Source: Miltoncostaeaceae bacterium (GTDB lineage: Bacteria > Actinomycetota > Thermoleophilia > Miltoncostaeales > Miltoncostaeaceae). Taken from it: a DNA stretch of 5,044 bases. The position numbers and the translations under genes are program-made. The stretch is from contig JAUVQP010000118.1 in NCBI GenBank assembly GCA_030598075.1, positions 1 through 5,044 of the forward strand, written 5' to 3'. This document shows positions 4,995-5,044 of the stretch, piece after piece (position 1 is the stretch's first letter; the number at the start of each line of letters is the position of its first letter). The notes beneath the pieces are model-generated. The model made no database searches and was not told the origin of the DNA. It saw only the letters and a list, made by a program, of their open reading frames with translations.

Positions 4995-5044
4995 GTGGCT
5001 CAAGGCGAGCAGCAGGGTGAGGCGGTCTTCCGCGGTCAGGAGCG
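4995..5044 (+). CDS. Possible start of a gene running off the right end
   Basis: GTG at 4995 follows AGGGGGT (4985-4991) at a short spacing and opens a frame read as MAQGEQQGEAVFRGQE to the end of the window. In-frame alternatives are ATG 4965 (no SD) and ATG 4860 (distant GGAG). Sixteen codons are too few to name a product. The predicted N-terminus is hydrophilic, with no sign of a signal peptide if the GTG is right. Confidence 0.35.
   Translation, partial: MAQGEQQGEAVFRGQE

Noticed and set aside
3237..5003. A 588-codon open frame on the minus strand opposite the oxidoreductase
   Set aside because: It mirrors a gene with complete catalytic motifs, is Arg/His/Asp/Gly-rich without recognisable domains, and long antisense frames are expected where codons end in G/C.

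Overview
The window is very GC-rich (roughly 70%), its genes use mostly G/C-ending codons, and Shine-Dalgarno (SD) sequences are short and purine-rich. Gene families are DUF6159, DUF427 and a secreted protein with a DGAITSSKLAPG / GPQGVPGP linker. Together these suggest a high-GC actinobacterium, possibly of the Thermoleophilia (Solirubrobacterales/Gaiellales) kind. The class-level guess is inference; no marker gene here settles it.

Layout from left to right. Bases 1-95 hold two stem-loops and the SD of the first gene. A secreted protein with a signal peptide and a tiny collagen-like stretch (96-908, +) is followed by a strong nested hairpin that probably terminates it. Bases 967-1663 hold no intact gene: there are coding-like fragments that change frame (a probable decayed gene with a YVTN-propeller-like piece), a G-rich tract and small inverted repeats. 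A tRNA-Glu(TTC) gene lies on the minus strand at 1664-1736. To its right, also readable on the minus strand, is a compact element at about 1798-1980. It has a hairpin that presents a near-perfect SD in a bulge, a very short reading frame ending in LWRWQ, a closed multi-helix domain, and a 9-bp GC hairpin followed by a T-rich tail. I do not recognise it as a known RNA family, and it is the most interesting part of the window.

The right half is a plus-strand gene run: a DUF6159-type polytopic membrane protein (2083-2943), a DUF427 protein (3031-3315) and, 26 bases later, a complete flavin- and disulfide-dependent pyridine nucleotide oxidoreductase (3342-4742). The last two have good SDs and are probably co-transcribed; the membrane protein lies 87 bases upstream and may belong to the same unit. 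A GC palindrome follows the oxidoreductase. A short open frame with an acceptable SD may start another gene that runs off the right end.

Functionally, the oxidoreductase carries all catalytic residues of the dihydrolipoamide dehydrogenase/mercuric reductase group, but its substrate cannot be read from the sequence. DUF427 and DUF6159 proteins have no settled function. There is no sign of a CRISPR array, insertion sequence or phage gene.
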